From the NCBI GenBank assembly GCA_019918135.1, contig WBZZ01001190.1, forward strand, positions 149,001 to 213,000: a stretch of DNA of 64,000 bases, written 5' to 3'. This stretch comes from Paulinella micropora (lineage: Eukaryota > Cercozoa > Imbricatea > Euglyphida > Paulinellidae). Below the pieces are notes generated by a model. That model worked only from the letters and a program-made list of their open reading frames with translations, had not been told where the DNA came from and did no database searches. The translations under genes and the position numbers were made by a program. How positions within the stretch are numbered: the first letter of the stretch is position 1; the number at the start of each line of letters is the position of its first letter. Shown one piece after another: positions 19,308-29,641 of the stretch.

Positions 19308-21449
19308 TCAGTCAAGCCCCCCGTCGCTGGCAGGGGGCTCCTCGCTATTACTACTACTACTGCTGCTGCTGACAGTCGTCTGTGGGGGCAAGCCAGTGCA
19401 CAGAGCAAAGAGCTGCGCCGTCCCGTTGTCAGTGCACTTGACCGCGTCGACTTCCTCCAAGTCTTTCCAGCAGGCCAGGGCGTCGACCACGAGCACTAGC
19501 TTGACGGAGCGCTGCTCCTGCAGCCAGACACTCATCAGGAGTTTGCAAGGCCCGGGCATCTCGGGGCAGCAAGCGGCGCGGTCGGCCACCAGACGCACGG
19601 CGTCTTCTTGCTCTGCCGCACTGCGGCACGCCTGTAGCAGCGTAGCGCCAAACAGAGAGAGCTCGCGCTGATAGTAGGACTTGCCGTCCTGGCGCCATTT
19701 GCCTGGCAGGGCGCCCTTGATGAGCAACGAGCGCCCGTCCAGCCGAAAGCGCATTGCACGCGTATATTCTTGGCAGCAGCACATGCCCTTGGAACTAGAG
19801 GGCGGTAGCACGCACAGGCGCTCCGCCGCCTCGAGCTCGGGGCCCTCCTCTTCCTGCCCCTGGGCCTCCCGGCGCGCCAGCAAGCTGGCAGGAAGCTCTT
19901 GCAAGCGCCTGCTGGCCTTGGCGTCCAGGCACGTGAGCTTGGTCATTTTCCACAGCGCGTCAGCTGCGAGGCGCTCGACGGTGAACCTGCGCGGCAGCGG
20001 CTCTCCCCCGTCAAAGTACAAGGCGGCCACCGACCCGATCACGGGCATGAAAAGCCTGCCCGTCTTTTGGTTGCGGAACAACTTGAGCCTGCCCGAGAAG
20101 TAGTAGGACGAATAGAATTCGTTCGGAGGGTGCAGCCCCCCGGCGGCGACGGCGCGGTAGCAGCGCACGTGCTTATCAACCCCGCCCATGCCGGGCAGCA
20201 AGGGGAGCACTGCCAACCTCTTGCGCTCTGTCTCTTCGTCGCCCTGCAACAGGAAAGCCTCTCGGTCCTTGGTCTGGGGCGCTTTCGTAACGGGACACAG
20301 GAACACGGAGCAAGCCGGCAGCGAGGTCCGGTACAGCTTGATGAGCTGATCGGGCGCGCTGTCCCCCGTCTCGGCCCACAGCCTGGCAATCTGGTACAGG
20401 ACCCGCACCCAGCGCTGCCGTACCACCAGGTTCGCGCCGGCGTCAAACAGCTGGTGCTGGAGCTGCATCGCAGGCACCAGCGCCGCGGTCAGCGCGCGGC
20501 TCTGCGTCACGAACGACGCGTTCACCACGCCGCACACTGCGCCCGCCGCTTGCAAACAGGCCGAGGCGGCGTACAAGTCCGCATAGAGACCCGCCGCACG
20601 CTTGAGCGGCTTCTGCAGCTCCTCCGACACCTCCACGCGCGGCTCCCAGGCAAGCAGGTCCCTGAACTCCTTGACGCGCGCCTTGAGTGCAACCGAGCTC
20701 TTGGTTGTTAGAAACATCTCGATCGTTTCGGCGAAAGCACCGAGCTGCTCCTCCGAGCCCGCCACGCTGAACGTCGGCACCTCCACCCCCTTGCGCTTCT
20801 TGGCGGGGCGTCGTGCGTGCACCGCCGCCGCCGCCGTCGTCGAGGCGTGTCCGCCGCCGCCGCCCGGCGGTCGTTCGAGGCGGCGCGCCAGCTCGTCGGC
20901 TGCCCTGACCACGCGCGAGAACGGGTGCAGGTGAGCGACCAGGCCCAGCGCTAAGGCGTCGCCCTTGGCCAGATCCTCGTCGGGGACCATGGTATACGAC
21001 AGCTGCAGCCCCATGCTCAGCAGCCCGTCCAGGCGGCTGAAGCGCTCCGTCGCGCTGGCCAGCGCTGTCATCAGCAAGGCCAGGTCGTCCAGCACCGCAC
21101 ACACCTCCCAGCACCCTCCGACGACCGACACCTCTTATGTGTCCAGCCTGGACGCTAGAGCGCTCAGCCTTGCCACCGTCGTCGTCGCCGTCGTCGTCGT
21201 CGTCGCCGGAGACGAGCCGGAGACGACGGCTCCGGTTTCTTCTGCCGCCGTCGCCCTGCACCACTCCAAAAAGTCCTCCCGGCCAAGCAGGCGTCTGATC
21301 AGCGGCGCTGTATGCTCAGCCCACGGCCTGGTCCCTAGGGTGCCGTCCTCGTCCCGGCAGATCTCTTTCTCCAGGCTAGCTAGGTCCAGCGCTAGCTCCT
21401 GCAGCGGCGAATCGTCCAGAATCCCCGCGCTGACAAACTCGACTGGCAT
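19308..21449 (-). pseudogene. large unknown protein (looks broken about once)
   Basis: About 710 codons on the minus strand, from an ATG at 21449 preceded by a TATAAG box. The N-terminal part is acidic and helical (LASLEKEICRDEDG; DFLEWCRATAAEE). The larger C-terminal part has a basic patch (RRPAKKRKGVEV) and ordered sequence with FYSSYYFSGRLKLFRNQKTG and LFMPVIGSVAALYFDGGE, plus a CCCQEY cluster. It ends in a Ser/Asn-rich tail encoded by triplet repeats. No family is recognised. Size and composition would suit a structural or tegument-like protein, but that is a guess. Confidence 0.6.
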
Positions 21450-21475
21450 TCAACTTGTTTCTCTTTCTCTCTGTG

Positions 21476-21481
21476 CTTATA
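21476..21481 (-). promoter_or_regulatory. TATA-like box
   Basis: TATAAG on the minus strand, about 27 bases upstream of the ATG at 21449, followed by a purine-rich leader (AGAGAGAAAGAGAAAC). Confidence 0.5.
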
Positions 21482-21601
21482 TCCCGCCGCCTGCGCAGCA
21501 AGCGGCGGGGGGGGGGGGCGCCCCCCTCCCCCCCCCCCCTCCTCCCTCTCTCTCTCTCTCTGTTCCCTCCCTGGTAAGCCGGGCAGTTCAGTTCTGCCCG
21601 G

Positions 21602-23329
21602 CTATGGACTTTTGCCTGGCTTTCGTTTTTTGGTGGTTCTACCCCGGGGGCTGCCCGCTGCCGTAATAGGATGATGCGCTGTGATACGAGCACCGATCAA
21701 AGCAGCGGAGTTTTCGTTCAAATTTTTGCCGGCTTTGAAACGGGCGTAGTGCTGCAGCACCAACGCAATAAGTTCCGTGGTCATCTCGCACAGGATGTAA
21801 TGCAGTCCATCAGGGGTAGCCTTAGGGAAAACCGATTTTGCGCTGTCCAGCCATAGACAGGGAGCTTCTGCCAGTCTCATAAACTGGGCGGCTGGTGTAG
21901 AGAAGCCTACGGGTGCGCTGAGTATGCTCAGCAAACCCAGCTTATAAAGCAGCGATTCTGTAAGCCTAACCCGTGCTGCAGCCTGGATTCCTTGCCCTTG
22001 TCTGAACCGCGGCACGAGTATGTCTGCGTCCCATTTTATTGCACATTGGAGAAGATAGCTATGCCAGTAGAAAACGGGGCTTATCCTTTGCTGCATTTCG
22101 AGGTCCGCGCACCAAATCGCTGCTACCCTATGCACTACCTCACTGCTGCCTTCAAGGTAGCTTTTCACCACCTCTAACACGGCAGCGAAGGGCAGCCAGC
22201 CAAACCCATAATTCTCTACGGAGCCTAGGTTCCCGCACCAACCACAGTAGAATGACATCGCATTCAGGAAGCCGACGACTTGTTTCACCTTGGGCAGGAT
22301 TTGCACAGAGCACAAAAGCTTATATTAATAATCATTTTTGGAACTACTAGCAGCATCAACCGACTCGGCGGGGGCTAACTCAACAAAGAGCATCCGGCTG
22401 TTGTCAAAGTCGATCGCACGCAGTGCCTGCTTGTTTAACAGGTATACGTAGTTGTGTGTAGCTGAATCAATGGCCACCAAGCGGTTTTCGTTCATCACTC
22501 TAAGCTCGCTGCCGGCGTCTCGGACAATGGCAGAGTAAATAACCTGCTTTTTTTGTTGCATGACTGCCGGCGAATTCAGGGGCTGACCGGCCATGGGCAT
22601 GCACATCCAGAAACTGTCAGCCCCACGAGGCCTCGCAGTGGTCCGAAACGCACGCAAAACCGTGGGGACGATGCCGCCTGTTTTTTTGTGCAAGTATAAT
22701 TGCATGGCCACCTCCAGGAACACGTTGTCGACCTCCTGTGCCCCCTTAAGATCACCATCTATCGTACTGTCGACTTTCTTGAATACCAGACACTTGTTCC
22801 AGATGATAACATCGGCTCTGCCTTGTTGAGCCCAAACACGACCCGCCTTCACCAGATCCTGGAACTCCGAGTCTTTACATGTCGCAATCTTGCAGGGCTC
22901 CTCCCACCAAGTTTCTGGCTGTGACTCCAGCTTCATGTTGTTGGAGTAGATTTCTTCGTCGTCTTTGCCAGGGGTCGTGTGTACTCGGTCAGTGAGCACC
23001 TCCGGAACACTGAAATCTTCCTCACATTTCAGGCACTTTTCTAGCTCGGCCAAGATTTTTTTAGCAGCATCTATCTGTTCCTTGGCAAGGTCTTCGAAGA
23101 ACTCGTCCAAGATCTTTGGCGGTTCTTTTACAAACACAGGCAGCCCCGCCGGCCAGAGCTCTTTCGAACGTCGTGAATGGAAATCCTTGGCATGATTTCG
23201 CTGCACCAATCTGTGAGCTACAACGCAATTATCCTTGTGAACTTTAACTTCTCCCTCCGGCATCGTCCGGTCGTGTGTCCCCCCGATCGATTCGTTGTTT
23301 AATATCCTAGCCATCAAGAGGGAGGACAT
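21602..23329 (-). pseudogene. divergent protein-kinase-like protein (looks broken about once)
   Basis: About 575 codons from the ATG at 23329. The middle resembles a protein kinase core: CLVFKKVDS at the VAVK lysine position, a VFLEVAMQLYLHKK helix at the alphaC glutamate position, a hinge-like SFWMCMPMAGQPL, and LLNKQALRAIDFDNSRML in place of the catalytic-loop asparagine and DFG. The HRD motif is not conserved. The C-terminal part is helical and ends in a basic tail (RGRTTKKRKPGK). If it is a kinase fold, it may be a pseudokinase or a highly divergent viral kinase. It looks broken about once. It is divergent from the glycoprotein gene at 23476 and shares its short promoter region. Confidence 0.45.
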
Positions 23330-23459
23330 TGCAGGAGGAGGAGGGGGGGGGGGGGAGAGAGAGACCCTCCCCCCCCCCCTGTCTCTCTCTCCTCTCGACC
23401 CCCCCCCCCCGCCAGCCCCCTTGCACAATGCGCGCGGGGGTTTGAAGTTTCCTGCCTTT

Positions 23460-23466
23460 TATAAAA
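23460..23466 (+). promoter_or_regulatory. TATA box
   Basis: TATAAAA, 10 bases before the ATG at 23476 and 131 bases from the divergent ATG at 23329. The same TATAAAA-to-ATG closeness is seen on the minus strand before 33533. Confidence 0.6.
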
Positions 23467-23475
23467 GAAAGCGGC

Positions 23476-24410
23476 ATGCCCCCGGTGGCGCAGGCGTTGT
23501 TGTTGGTGCTGGTGCTGTCGTGTGTTGGCGTCAGTGGCGTTGTGGACGGCATCGGACTGACCAAGACGCTGAGCAGCGGCCAAGAAGTCGTCTACGAGCA
23601 CAGCAAGGACGTACAAAAAGCCTGCTTCTACCACGAGACACTAATCCTGAGCGAGCTCAATCTAGCCTGCGCCAATGATTGCAGGCTGGATCTGACAGCG
23701 TACCCAGCCGGTAAAAACTCGGCGCCCAATGTGGACCTGACGTTTCAAGACATAAGCAGGCTGTCCCTGGAGGGTTTGGAGCAGGTCATTGTAGAGGGTG
23801 CAACGGTAAGCATCATCAAGTGCAGAGCCGGCGCTGGCCCTGGTCCTCCAGGGACAGCCTGCAACGTCACGGCTTCGTTCAGCTATAGGTGCCGCGAAAA
23901 CCCGAGCTATTGCGGAGGCCCCATCGAGCCCTCGGCCGACGGGTCCTCGGGATTTATGTATGTTAACGCGGGGAGGCTTCTACTATCCACGTGAATTACG
24001 AGCGCTGCAAGCACACAGACAGGATTTTCTATGTTACGGTGCGGGCCAACAACACGACACCGAGTCAGCACGAGGGGGATAAATTTCAAGTTACCAGCAG
24101 TTTTGGAAGAGAAATCAGCGAAGGCACAACAAATGCCCTCGCGGCTTTAAGCAACGACAACCTCGCGGAACCTCCCCCCTGCTTTTCCTTTTCCGGAAGC
24201 CGGGGCTATCCCGAGGTCCTGGAGTCCGGTACCCTGCATGTCAAGGTCAAGTGCGTAAGCACGGCGTCGCGCGAGGATGAAAAGTGTACGCTCGGCTATA
24301 CGGTGGGACAAATATGCGCTGCCAACGCCGCCGGAGGCTCCTCCTCCCTCGGGAGGGACGCTGCGTTCATCCTAGCGCTTCTCCAGCTAGGGCTGCTTTT
24401 CCTGGCATGA
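23476..24410 (+). pseudogene. type I membrane glycoprotein (looks broken about once)
   Basis: It starts with a signal peptide (PVAQALLLVLVLSCVGVSGV). The ectodomain has about ten cysteines (CFYHE, CANDCRLDL, CKAG/CRAG, CNVTASFSYRC, YCGG), sequons (NVT, NNT) and beta-rich sequence. It closes with a hydrophobic C-terminus (AAFILALLQLGLLFLA) that could be a membrane or GPI anchor. No family is recognised. The reading looks broken about once. It probably decorated the envelope or host surface. Confidence 0.6.
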
Positions 24411-24654
24411 CCTGCAGGCCTCGGCGGCGCCGCCATAGCCGAGGCTTGGCTTCATTAAAAAAAGATTTGGCATGACTCTGACTCTGATTCGGGGGGGGGG
24501 GGGGGTGCACCCCCCCCTCCCTCTTCTGCTAAGTGTTTTTTGTTAACCTCCCGGCGGGTTTTGCACCCCCGCCTAGTGTTCATTCACTATTCTCTTTTGT
24601 AAAAGAAAAACAAGAGTATCTCGTTTCGAGGAGGAAAAGCTGCGTGATACAGGT

Positions 24655-26243
24655 ATGGCGCAAGAGCAACCATCAGAAGATTGCGACAAGTGTCACAAAA
24701 GATTAGACGTAGTGAAAACGTTGGAGAAGTTCGTTCCCTACATCAATCCGCAGACTGGGTTCAGCCCGGGAGAAGCGCCCAAGAAACACGCGATCATAGG
24801 GGCGGGGGGAGGGGGCGACTTCCACGGGGCCCTGCTACGCGCCGTGATTGGCTGCTTCCAGTCTAAGCAAGAGGATGATGCGAACAAGCATACATGGATA
24901 ACCTTGACGGCGGGGTACACTGCTGAACAGTACATAAAAAATATGAAAGCTGGCTCGGAAGAGAGGATGCCTCTGACTGAGACTGACGCAAAGAAATGGC
25001 TCGAGAATCTCAGAGCTCAGAGTGACTGAAAGACGACGGACATGTATGCGCCCTTCCAGATCAAGCCGAAATCTCGTGCCGAGATAAAGGGTCTGATTTC
25101 TACAGAGTTCAAGAGCATGGTGCCGCAGGGGAAGGAACTCTCCGATCAGATGAAGAATTCATCCTTTGCGTATGGCTCCCTGATGCAGGAGTCGATTGTC
25201 CTGAGCGAAGCTCAGAAAGAGCTTGGAGAAGCAAAGCTTGATATTCCAGAAGCATGGATGTTTCCCTCCACCAAGGTGTACGGCGGTGATGAGTACAAAG
25301 GCATGGTCCAAGGGCTGGCTGATTTTTTAGCCGCCAAGTTTGGCGAAGCTGAAGATTTCGATGTTACAGTACTTGATGTTGGAGGGGATATTCTGCAGGA
25401 CGGCAGGAACGAGCGGGATGTGTGTGTTTGAAAGCCTTTCAGGAAATATACGCCCAAAAAACGCTGAAGGGCTTGAAGGGCTTCAGGCTGCTGCGAGTAG
25501 AAGTGTATGGCCCTGGCTGCGACATGCACGCGTCCCGGCTAAGCGAGGCTAAGGCTGAGCTCGAAAGCTTTGTGCAGAAAAATAAAGGTGCTTTTAAACG
25601 CGAGAGCGCATCCCTGGCACGTGTTTTTGCTCGGGGCGTGGCGGAGTTTGGTTTTATGGCAGACATGCGAGAGCCAGGCAGAGCCAACGACTGCTTTGCT
25701 CGAGCCGTTGAAAATTACAAACAGGTACAGTCCAAGAAAGCCAAAATGTTGCCTGACAAAGCTCGTGCGCTGACATTGACGTACGTCAACAATTATCTAC
25801 TGAAGCGTCACGATGCTAAGCCCCGCGCTGCCAAGGCCGACGGTGACGGTGCCCAGGCCGGAGATGCTAAGAACGTAAAGACCAAGGCAGACAATGTCAG
25901 GGAGGAAGTAGAAAACGACGAAACGGGCAACAATATATTGCGGCAACTGAGTAGATGCTACGTCTTCGACTTTGGAGGAGGCCGCCAGGAGATCACCGCG
26001 GATACAAGGAAGAAACTTTTTCCTTTATTCAATGAACAGAATCAGCCCTACTGGGCTGGAAACCGTGGCATAAAGCACTATGTCTCAAGAGAAGAATTCT
26101 ATGAGTTGTTCCCAACACAGGAAGACTTTGATCTCACAGCGGCGTCGGTACGTACGGCCGCTGTGAGATCAAGTGTGCCACAATACAACGAGGTGCGTTG
26201 CGATGCACTGTACAGGCCTCCTTACCGTATTGACGTCGTGTAG
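24655..26243 (+). pseudogene. DUF1152-like protein (looks broken about twice)
   Basis: Three features fit the DUF1152 family, a Rossmann-type family of unknown function found in bacteria, archaea and protists. They are a glycine-rich start HAIIGAGGGGDFHGALLRAV near the N-terminus, FDVTVLDVGGDIL in the middle, and FRLLRVEVYGPGCDMHAS after it. Later parts are helical with a Lys/Ala/Asp-rich insertion (about 25815-25920). The family region is spread over more than one reading frame and looks broken about twice. Near the 3' end lies a 45-base inverted repeat (26128-26172). A CXXC pair (CDKCHK) opens the protein. An AATAAA signal follows at 26267. A DUF1152-like part also occurs in the F-box gene at 58589-60022. 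Confidence 0.6.
26128..26172. repeat. long hairpin in coding sequence
   Basis: Arms TTGATCTCACAGCGGC and GCCGCTGTGAGATCAA (16 bp, perfect) flank a 13-base loop with GTACGTAC. It lies inside the 3' part of the DUF1152-like gene. Confidence 0.9.
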
Positions 26244-26289
26244 TTTTTTTTTTTTTTTTTTAATGTAATAAAAACAAGTTTAGCCCGAA

Positions 26290-28944
26290 CTATGAATCTT
26301 GCCCGGCGCAGACGCCGGCGGAGGCCAGGGGGGCGAGAGTGCCGTGGCTGTGGGAGCGGAACAGGCGGCGGTGGTGGGGAGGTTCAGGACCCGCGGCGGG
26401 CTGGCTGTGGCGCAGCAGAGCTCGGGGGGGCGAGCCCGGGGTGGGCGCCGTCCGGCTCTCGAAGTGCAGGCCGAAACCCAAGTGCACGGGCTTCTCGTCA
26501 CCCGCCACATCAGAGTCGGCAAGGACCTCGATCCTAGGCCCATCATCAGAGCTCGAGTCGTTGGAGTAGATGGACCCCGGCTCAGTCATCGTCCCAAGGG
26601 GGTCGCGTCCCAAGTGGGGAGAAAGAGGGAAGGGTGGTGGTGGTGGTGGTGGTGGTGGCGCGGCGTCGCTGCGCCGCGCCGTCCTGGCCGCCGCGAGCGC
26701 TGGGAGACGGCGGTGGCGCGCCGTCTTGGGTGGCAAGGGGGAGACTGCGGCGGCACTCTTGTAGATCTTGAGGAACTTGGGGCCGTACAGCACGGCGACG
26801 GGGGTAAGCCCGCCGAGCCAGAGTGCGAAGGCGCGTACGACCAGGCGCGTCCGCGTCTGGGTGGGGGCGAGCATGAAGTCGACGCCGAGGCCGATCAGGC
26901 CCAAGAAAAGGGTATTGTACAGCAGCCAAGCAATGAGCTGGCTCTCGTTGAAGGTGGTGGGCAGGTGCCGCACGCGGTAGGCTAGGAGGCTCTGGCCCAG
27001 CAGAAGCAGAAAGTACGAGGCAAAGATCAGCGGCAGGAAGACGCGCGAGACGGAGCAGGAGGGCAGCCAGGTGAGGAAGCCGTCCGCGCCGGAGTTGGAG
27101 ACGTCCACGGCAGTGTAGACCGAAGGTTCGAGCGCAAAAAAGATGCAGAGCAACAGGGCACTGATCGACACAAAGACGGCGTCGATCGGCGCCACCCGGG
27201 TGTTGGTGAAGCGTATGACCTGCGGCACTTTCTGCCCGTCCTCCAGCACGCGGAAGATGGCCCAGAGCCGGTAGGTCTTGGCAAAGAGCGTGCCAAACAC
27301 GGTCGAGGCGGCAAGGCAGGGCAGCCACCAACGCAGGGCGCACACCGGGCTCTCGGGTGCCGGCGCCAGTGCGAACAAGACGGTCGAGGCGCAGAGGACG
27401 CCGCACGCCGCGATCAGCACCAGACTGAACTGGAAACTGGAGGCCCGAATGAGCTTGTGCCTGCGGAACCGGATCACCAGCGCCAGGGCCAGCGCGCACA
27501 GGCCGGCGGCCAGCGTGCTCAGCGCAAAGACCGCCGTCCGTAGCGGCGCGGGCGGCTGCAGCAGGCGCGAATACGGGGTGCAAACGCTGGCGCCCGGCAG
27601 GAGCGCGCGTGTGCCAAAAGGGCAGAGACCGCAGGCCGCCGCGCCCGCCGCGGGCGCGGCCCTGCCCGCCGGGCATGACAGGCAGGCCGACAGCGAGTCC
27701 GGCTCGCTGGCGGCGCCTGTCGCGCCGTCGGGGCTGTACGTGCCCGGCGGGCAGGGCACGCAGACTGACAGCCCCCGGCCCTGGCCGCGGGTGGGCACAA
27801 GGGCGCCCGACTCGGCCGAGCGGAAATGGTCCAGCAACCGCCAGCGCCCGGGGCCGCAGAGCGCCGCGGGCCCGATCAGCCCCAGTTGCTGCCAGACCTC
27901 TAGCTCCGCGTCGTCGCCGTGCTGTCCGTACTCACAGAAACCGGCGTGCCCACCCGCGAGCGAGGCTTCGTCCGTCTCCAGGAGGCCTAACAGGGCCGTG
28001 CGCACCAAGCCTGCTATCGCCTCAGGCACGTGTGGCAGCGCGGCCAGACTCCACTCACGGTAGCGCCAGGGGGTGGAAACCTCCCGCCCGAGCTCGGCCA
28101 GGAAGGCCGAGTCCGCCCCGGGGTTCAGATTGTACGTCCAACCTGCGCTGTCGCGCGCCGTCGTCTCTTCCCAGAGCGCCGAGGCCCTGACAAAGGCCAC
28201 GTCGCAGCTCCCGTTCCGCAGGCGGGCGAGCGCCTCCCCCTGGCCGGCCGGCGTCCAGACCACGCGGTCCTGGAAAACCTGCTCCACAGACAGGCCGCGC
28301 TGCCACAGCTCGTACTGCTGAATGTGGTAGCCTGCAAAGCTGTGCGGCCCAACGGCGCACAGCGTGAGCCCGCGCTGCCGTCGCGCCTCCTCCTCCGCCT
28401 CCTTCTCGCCACGCAAAGCCGCGAGATCCACCAGGTGTAGGTGCCGCTCCGCGTGGCGCAGGATCAAGCCGCCCGTCGAACTCGTCACTAACGGCTTGCC
28501 CTGGTACAACACGCTCGCGTGCCTGCGGTACAAAGTTACCAGCGGGCAGATCCCAGCCAGCAAGCGCCAATAAGGCACCTCCCCTCCTTCCAGGAACACA
28601 AAGTCCGGCCGTGGGTTTTCTGTTTCCACACCCCGCGCCAGCACCGCCTCGAGCGCCGCGTCGTCACCCATCAGATGCAGCTTGCTCGAGCACCCCAGCC
28701 GCCGTGTGTGCTCATTCAGGTACACTTCAAAGGTCGGTTCCCATTGCGCCCGCGTGGCGCCCCTGTCACCCCCGACCGCCGCCATCGCAATCAAAAACGT
28801 GCTGTTCGGAAGAAGACTGCAGCACTCGAGCGTCTCGTAGCCCCACCTAGGCTGCTGCCAGGCTTGGACCGCGCGCATGGCCTCTTGCGATCCAACACCC
28901 CCAAATCTTTTTTTGAAATTAAAGAGACAAAAAAGAAAAAACAA
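26290..28944 (-). CDS. class C GPCR with a PhnD-like periplasmic-binding domain
   Basis: 884 residues. The N-terminal half reads like a periplasmic substrate-binding domain of the phosphonate-binding (PhnD) type: GPHSFAGYHIQQYELWQRGL, then AGQGEALARLRNGSCDVAFV. A cysteine-rich linker follows (CVPCPPGTYSPDG; CLSCPAG; CGLCPFGTRALLPGASVC), as in tumour-necrosis-receptor/ephrin-like repeats. Then come seven membrane helices with class C marks: GTLFAKTYRLWAIF at TM3 and GLTPVAVLYGPKFLKI at TM7, close to the GABA-B receptor pattern. The tail is proline-rich and then acidic/serine-rich. Receptors with bacterial-type binding domains are known from protists. A whole one inside a virus-like element suggests capture from a host. 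The start could be the listed ATG or one about 22 codons on. Confidence 0.82.
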   Translation of the reverse strand: MFFLFCLFNFKKRFGGVGSQEAMRAVQAWQQPRWGYETLECCSLLPNSTFLIAMAAVGGDRGATRAQWEPTFEVYLNEHTRRLGCSSKLHLMGDDAALEAVLARGVETENPRPDFVFLEGGEVPYWRLLAGICPLVTLYRRHASVLYQGKPLVTSSTGGLILRHAERHLHLVDLAALRGEKEAEEEARRQRGLTLCAVGPHSFAGYHIQQYELWQRGLSVEQVFQDRVVWTPAGQGEALARLRNGSCDVAFVRASALWEETTARDSAGWTYNLNPGADSAFLAELGREVSTPWRYREWSLAALPHVPEAIAGLVRTALLGLLETDEASLAGGHAGFCEYGQHGDDAELEVWQQLGLIGPAALCGPGRWRLLDHFRSAESGALVPTRGQGRGLSVCVPCPPGTYSPDGATGAASEPDSLSACLSCPAGRAAPAAGAAACGLCPFGTRALLPGASVCTPYSRLLQPPAPLRTAVFALSTLAAGLCALALALVIRFRRHKLIRASSFQFSLVLIAACGVLCASTVLFALAPAPESPVCALRWWLPCLAASTVFGTLFAKTYRLWAIFRVLEDGQKVPQVIRFTNTRVAPIDAVFVSISALLLCIFFALEPSVYTAVDVSNSGADGFLTWLPSCSVSRVFLPLIFASYFLLLLGQSLLAYRVRHLPTTFNESQLIAWLLYNTLFLGLIGLGVDFMLAPTQTRTRLVVRAFALWLGGLTPVAVLYGPKFLKIYKSAAAVSPLPPKTARHRRLPALAAARTARRSDAAPPPPPPPPPFPLSPHLGRDPLGTMTEPGSIYSNDSSSDDGPRIEVLADSDVAGDEKPVHLGFGLHFESRTAPTPGSPPRALLRHSQPAAGPEPPHHRRLFRSHSHGTLAPLASAGVCAGQDS

Positions 28945-29129
28945 AAAACCAAACAGACGCGACAGATTGGATGAGGGGAAGAAAGGAGAGGATGGAAAAG
29001 GGGGGGGGGAGAAGAAGGGGAGGGAGGAGCAGACAGTGCTCGGTCTCTCTTTTTTTTTTGCAGACTTGACTTTTATTGAACTAAATTGCCAACTTTTGCT
29101 TAGTGCGCGCCGCGCCTGAGCCGGCCGGC
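28945..29129. other. short intergenic spacer
   Basis: A-rich then G-rich low-complexity sequence upstream of the GPCR gene, with a poly-T block near 29050. No gene seen. Confidence 0.5.
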
Positions 29130-29474
29130 TCAGGGCTCGGCGTTGTGATCAGGCGCAAAGACCGGGGGGATATTCCCGAAAATCGTCCGCAGCTCGTCCG
29201 TTCTCAGAAACTGCACGCTGTGTTGGCTGTCAATCAGGCACGCCCTGGGGTTGGATCCCCGGGGGTCAGGCTGGCGCGGTGCTCGTTGCCGGGGGGCGAG
29301 CCACAAGAGATAGTCCGCGCTGACCTGGCGGCAGATCTGCGCCATACTGCTCGGAGCCAGCCGCACAGGGACCAGCCGCGCAGTTTGCAAGGCCTCCCAT
29401 TTCTCTCCCTCAATCACCAAAACACGACCCCGGCAGAAAACTCCATGGCTCTCATGGTGATTGCACTTGGCCAT
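29130..29474 (-). CDS. small unknown protein
   Basis: 114 residues. The N-terminal part is ordered (GVFCRGRVLVIEGEKWEALQ; SADYLLWLAP), and the C-terminal part has CLIDSQHSVQFLRTDELRTI. Composition is balanced, unlike the low-complexity frame on the other strand, so I take it as real. No family is recognised. It lies between the GPCR gene and the divergent gene at 29642, with a GA tract upstream. Confidence 0.5.
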   Translation of the reverse strand: MAKCNHHESHGVFCRGRVLVIEGEKWEALQTARLVPVRLAPSSMAQICRQVSADYLLWLAPRQRAPRQPDPRGSNPRACLIDSQHSVQFLRTDELRTIFGNIPPVFAPDHNAEP

Positions 29475-29641
29475 TCTGTAAAGAGAAAGAGGAAGGGAGG
29501 CGAGAGAGAGAGAGAGAGAGAGAGGTTGTGTGTGTTGTTGGGGGGGTGGGGGTGGGGAGGGAAGAGGCGGCTCCTTGCAGCCTCTTTCCCCCCCCCCTTC
29601 CCCTCCTCCGGCTTGTATAATAATCTAGTAGCTGGCGGCGC

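Noticed and set aside
26582-27676. A 364-codon minus-strand frame inside the GPCR gene
   Set aside because: It overlaps the membrane helices of the receptor in another frame and is Arg/Pro/Ala-rich, as expected from GC-rich shadow frames.
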